This document shows positions 38,881-41,177 of a stretch of 41,177 nt of DNA, piece after piece. Origin of the DNA: Euzebya sp051004735 (GTDB taxonomy: Bacteria > Actinomycetota > Nitriliruptoria > Euzebyales > Euzebyaceae); NCBI GenBank assembly GCA_051004735.1, contig JBPCKA010000030.1, positions 1 through 41,177 of the forward strand, written 5' to 3'. Position 1 is the first letter of the stretch. Every line of letters starts with the position of its first letter. Position numbers and translations under genes: made by a program. The notes below the pieces were generated by a model. That model was not told the DNA's origin and did not search any database. It saw only the letters and a program-made list of their open reading frames with translations.

Positions 38881-39843
38881 CTACCAGTCGCCTCCGCCGC
38901 CCGAACCTCCGCCGCTGTCACTGCTTGACCCGCTGTCACTGCTTGAGCCGCTGTCGTAGCTGTCAGAACTGGATGACGTCCAGGTATCGGAAGACCCAGA
39001 CCCTCCGCCGCCCGGGCCAGCGCGGCGGATGCCCCTCACCATGAACCACCCCACGCCGCCGAAGAACAACAGTTCAGGCAGCCAACCGGGGAAGCGGCTG
39101 CCGCTGCGGGGCAGGAGGTCCTCGATGTCCTCGGGCGACGGGCGTTCGCCCAGTGGGGTGTCGATGGCCGTTCCCCGCGCGAAGGCGACGCTGACCCACG
39201 CGCCGTCGCTGTCTGACACCCGGGCTGTATCCCGACGGCTTGGACACCTCTTCCCCGCCTGATCCAGAGATGCGGCAATGACGCAGCGGATGGCTGAGCG
39301 GTCGATACCGACCATCTGGACCGACAAGGCCGGGACCTCACCGTCCCACGCCGGATTCACGACGGGGATCACGGCCCTGATGGTGCTTTCGTCCACGCGG
39401 ATCACGGCACCGGTCAACTCGTAGCTGATCACATACACCTGTTCGCCGCTGACGGTGCTGTCGGTGTCCCCGATGCGGATCCTGGTGATGGTGTCACCGT
39501 GGCGGACAGCAACCGTGCGACCGTCCGCGGTGATGTCGTCATAGGCCAGTGTCGCCTCGCGGCTGGCCCCGGTCTGGGCGTCGGTGACGGTCTGGCTGGC
39601 GGGAAGGTCCAGGAAGATTCCGCGCCGTGGCTCGGGGAAACGCACGACGATGCGGTGAAGGACCTCAACGGTTCCGTCGGGGTTCACGTCCAGTCGGACG
39701 TCCCACTCCTCGGTGTCAAACGATCCGCGTTGACCAGCCGCCAGCGCAGGAGACGCAAGGCCCAGGGTCAGAAGAATCAGCAGGAGGAGAATCGGTCCGC
39801 GGAGCGCGCCTCCGCGAGGCACGGAGGGAGGTGAGGACTGCAC
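38881..39843 (-). CDS. DUF2207-family membrane protein, short form
   Basis: A 320-aa protein. A signal or TM lies at about residues 15-35 (GPILLLLILLTLGLASPALA). The exported domain has the DUF2207 pattern: WDVRLDVNPDGTVEVLHRIV, PRRGIFLDLPAS and QVYVISYELTGAVI. One TM follows at about 235-252 (WLPELLFFGGVGWFMVRGI), then a Gly/Ser tail ending GGGSGGGGDW. Full-length members are near 550-650 aa with more membrane segments, so this is a short or trimmed version. GTG 39843 is chosen as the start; role unknown. Confidence 0.75.
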   Translation of the reverse strand: MQSSPPSVPRGGALRGPILLLLILLTLGLASPALAAGQRGSFDTEEWDVRLDVNPDGTVEVLHRIVVRFPEPRRGIFLDLPASQTVTDAQTGASREATLAYDDITADGRTVAVRHGDTITRIRIGDTDSTVSGEQVYVISYELTGAVIRVDESTIRAVIPVVNPAWDGEVPALSVQMVGIDRSAIRCVIAASLDQAGKRCPSRRDTARVSDSDGAWVSVAFARGTAIDTPLGERPSPEDIEDLLPRSGSRFPGWLPELLFFGGVGWFMVRGIRRAGPGGGGSGSSDTWTSSSSDSYDSGSSSDSGSSSDSGGGSGGGGDW

Positions 39844-39904
39844 CGCGTGATAGTGAGGCAACCGGTCGTGACTGTCCACACCCGAGTGAGGGCCCACAGC
39901 CCGC

Positions 39905-39950
39905 GAGTGACTACACGAGGGGCTACGACGCGCCAGGGGTGTAGTCACTC
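39905..39950. repeat. 12-bp perfect inverted repeat with a third copy nearby
   Basis: GAGTGACTACAC (39905-39916) and GTGTAGTCACTC (39939-39950) are perfect reverse complements 22 bp apart. TGTAGTCACT occurs again at 40014-40023. They lie in the 265-bp gene-free stretch 39844-40108, upstream of the DUF2207 gene. A regulatory site or the end of a lost mobile element are both possible. Confidence 0.6.
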
Positions 39951-40108
39951 ACGAGCCAGATGGGCAGGTCAGATGCGTATGATGGCCGAAGTGCAGTCGA
40001 TGGTGCGCGCTGCTGTAGTCACTGGTGGGGCCGATCTACCCAGCCACTACGCTGTGGTGCATCAACGATGGCCCTGGGGCCGGACCACGGCCCGCCCCGC
40101 CGACGCGG

Positions 40109-40260
40109 ATGGGCCTGACTGCCGTCGTCCTGGTCGAGGGAGTCAGTGATCAGGTGGCAGTTGAGTCGTTGGCGGCCCGGTATGGCCGCGACCTGACGTC
40201 AGAAGGTGTGCAGGTCATACCGATGGGTGGCGCGATGGGCATCGGGCGCTTCCTTGGGCA
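40109..40260 (+). pseudogene. TOPRIM-domain fragment
   Basis: From ATG 40109 the frame codes MGLTAVVLVEGVSDQVAVES, then LAARYGRDLTSEGVQVIPMG and GAMGIGRFL. VLVEGVSDQVAVE is the Glu motif of a TOPRIM domain as in OLD-like nucleases or TOPRIM ligase-like proteins. After about 50 residues it passes into a VapC fragment in another frame. The remaining TOPRIM DxD part is absent. Confidence 0.6.
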
Positions 40261-40590
40261 ATCCCCTGGCCGTGTGCGCACGAGTTCTACGCGATTGCCA
40301 CGCATGCGCGTATCTATGATCCGCCGTCCTCGCCTGCCCAGGCGATCAACCAGTTGACCGCGTGGTCCGCCTCCCCAACTCTTCGCTTCATCGGCGAAGG
40401 CGAGGCGCACCTGGTCCGACTGGCCGACCTCGCGCGTGCGGCAGATCTCCGTGGCCCGAGAGTCCACGACGCCCGAATCGCCGCGATTCGCATGCATCAC
40501 GGTATTGAGCATCTCGTCACGCTGGACCGCGACTTCACGCGCTTTCCACGACTTGCCACCCGCAGCCCATTGACCGGTTCGGGCAACTGA
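40261..40590 (+). pseudogene. C-terminal fragment of a VapC PIN-domain toxin
   Basis: The frame reads PWPCAHEFYAIATHARIY, then VHDARIAAIRMHHGIEHLVT and LDRDFTRFPRLATRSPL with a normal end at 40590. It keeps the middle Glu region and the two late Asp residues of PIN domains, but the first third with the first Asp is gone. It joins directly to the TOPRIM fragment, so one deletion fused the two. Confidence 0.72.
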
Positions 40591-40972
40591 CAGGCTGGCT
40601 GAACAGATCTCTTGAAGGAGTGCCCGTCAGACCCTCAGAGGGTGGGGCGGGTGAGGGGACACCCCGCAGGTTGGCCCCGAGTGCGCCCGAGGCCTTGGTC
40701 AACCGCAGCCGGAACCGCTCGACGACGCCGAGGGGTGCATCGCGGACGGCGTCCTCGAGCGTCGCACCCTATTCCACATCGTCATTCCACCTCGTCGATC
40801 AGCAGGTCGTGACCGCCGGGATAGGGGTCGATGGTGCAGTCCGGGGGGCGCGGTGAGGGTGCCACCACGCCCGTCGTCGAACTCGATGACAAGGATTTCC
40901 AGGTGCCGTGAGGCTACCTGGACGGTGTGACGGCCTCCCCGGTGGTCCAGGCGGATTCGGTGCGGCGGCCGA
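40591..40972 (-). other. Gene-poor stretch with possible frameshifted remnants
   Basis: No intact gene is seen in these 382 bases. Two minus-strand pieces look coding. One reads VQVASRHLEILVIEFDDGRG and GTLTAPP; removing one base at the six-G run 40843-40848 (plus strand) lets it end naturally as DCTIDPYPGGHDLLIDEVE. The other, just after it, reads GATLEDAVRDAPLGVVERFR and LRLTKASGALGANLRGVPSP. Neither has a clear start codon and I do not recognise either. Confidence 0.3.
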
Positions 40973-41177
40973 TCAGCTGACCGGTGGGACCCAGCGGTAG
41001 ACGTCCAGGCGGCCCGGGTCGGCGTCGGACCAGGCGCTGCCGGTGTCAAACACGACCACACCGCTGTCACCGACCCCGATCCGGCCGGGGCAGCTGTTCG
41101 AGCCGCGCAGCGGGTCCAGATCGAGCCGTCGCAGCTCGCCCGTCGAGCGGTCCAGGCGGTACGTGCCGCCGCAGGGC
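40973..41177 (-). CDS. C-terminal part of an unidentified protein (cut by window end)
   Basis: The minus strand is open from the window end to TGA 40973-40975, coding 67 residues such as GTYRLDRSTGELRRLDLDPL, GRIGVGDSGVVVFDTGSAW and LDVYRWVPPVS. The pattern of short strands with Asp and Gly turns suggests a beta-propeller or exported repeat protein. The N-terminal part is outside the window, so no function is offered. Confidence 0.5.
   Translation of the reverse strand, partial: PCGGTYRLDRSTGELRRLDLDPLRGSNSCPGRIGVGDSGVVVFDTGSAWSDADPGRLDVYRWVPPVS

Noticed and set aside
38537..38939. Upstream extension of the thioredoxin frame
   Set aside because: The extra N-terminal part is Arg/Pro-rich and overlaps the ccdA fragment in a different frame; it has no signal peptide.
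1..41177. CRISPR arrays, tRNA and rRNA genes
   Set aside because: No regularly spaced repeat array, no T-arm-like clover sequences and no rRNA-like stretches were seen on either strand.

Overview
The window is GC-rich bacterial chromosome. It has Actinomycetota hallmarks: many GTG starts, 4-nt ATGA/GTGA gene overlaps, Phd/VapC and XRE-ImmA modules, and a Tad pilus operon with no outer-membrane secretin. The class cannot be fixed from sequence alone; a deep-branching actinobacterial lineage is my inference. The core is the conserved rpsF-ssb-rpsR-rplI-dnaB block. I see no rRNA, tRNA or CRISPR array.

Layout. 1-4250 holds a threonine aldolase, a Phd/VapC pair with a palindromic operator over its start codon, several decayed genes (DUF2786, glyoxalase) and an XRE regulator facing two identical operators. 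4281-10749 (minus) is a nine-gene, translationally coupled Tad/Flp pilus operon. 10913-17215 carries an HTH protein, an ABC-2 exporter, an unusual two-TM protein, a methyltransferase, a LOG-family protein and a broken glutamine amidotransferase. 17217-18783 is ssb1-rpsF-ssb2.

At the stop codon of ssb2 a mobile element of about 10.2 kb (18784-29025) is inserted between ssb2 and rpsR. The 7-bp sequence CTTCTAA is found at both junctions. Its left half is a coupled module of three tyrosine-recombinase-like proteins plus a small coiled-coil protein, similar in layout to Tn554-type and recombinase-in-trio elements. Its right half carries IS3 and IS1380 remnants, a secreted zinc metalloprotease, a lipoprotein and an XRE-ImmA/IrrE two-gene unit with its own palindromic operator. 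The insertion cuts rpsR-rplI off from the rpsF-ssb promoter.

Downstream are rpsR, rplI, an intergenic region with three DnaA-box-like repeats spaced exactly 11 bp, and dnaB. After that come terC, a nitroreductase, a DUF4349 lipoprotein, a secreted trypsin-like protease, a class V aminotransferase, a truncated ccdA/tlpA pair, a DUF2207 protein and toxin-gene debris.

Two themes run through the window. Gene decay is common, through internal deletions, chimeric joints and a TGG-to-TAG type stop. Separately, four frameshifts each lie in a G/C homopolymer and are repaired by one base, so some broken genes may be sequencing errors rather than pseudogenes.
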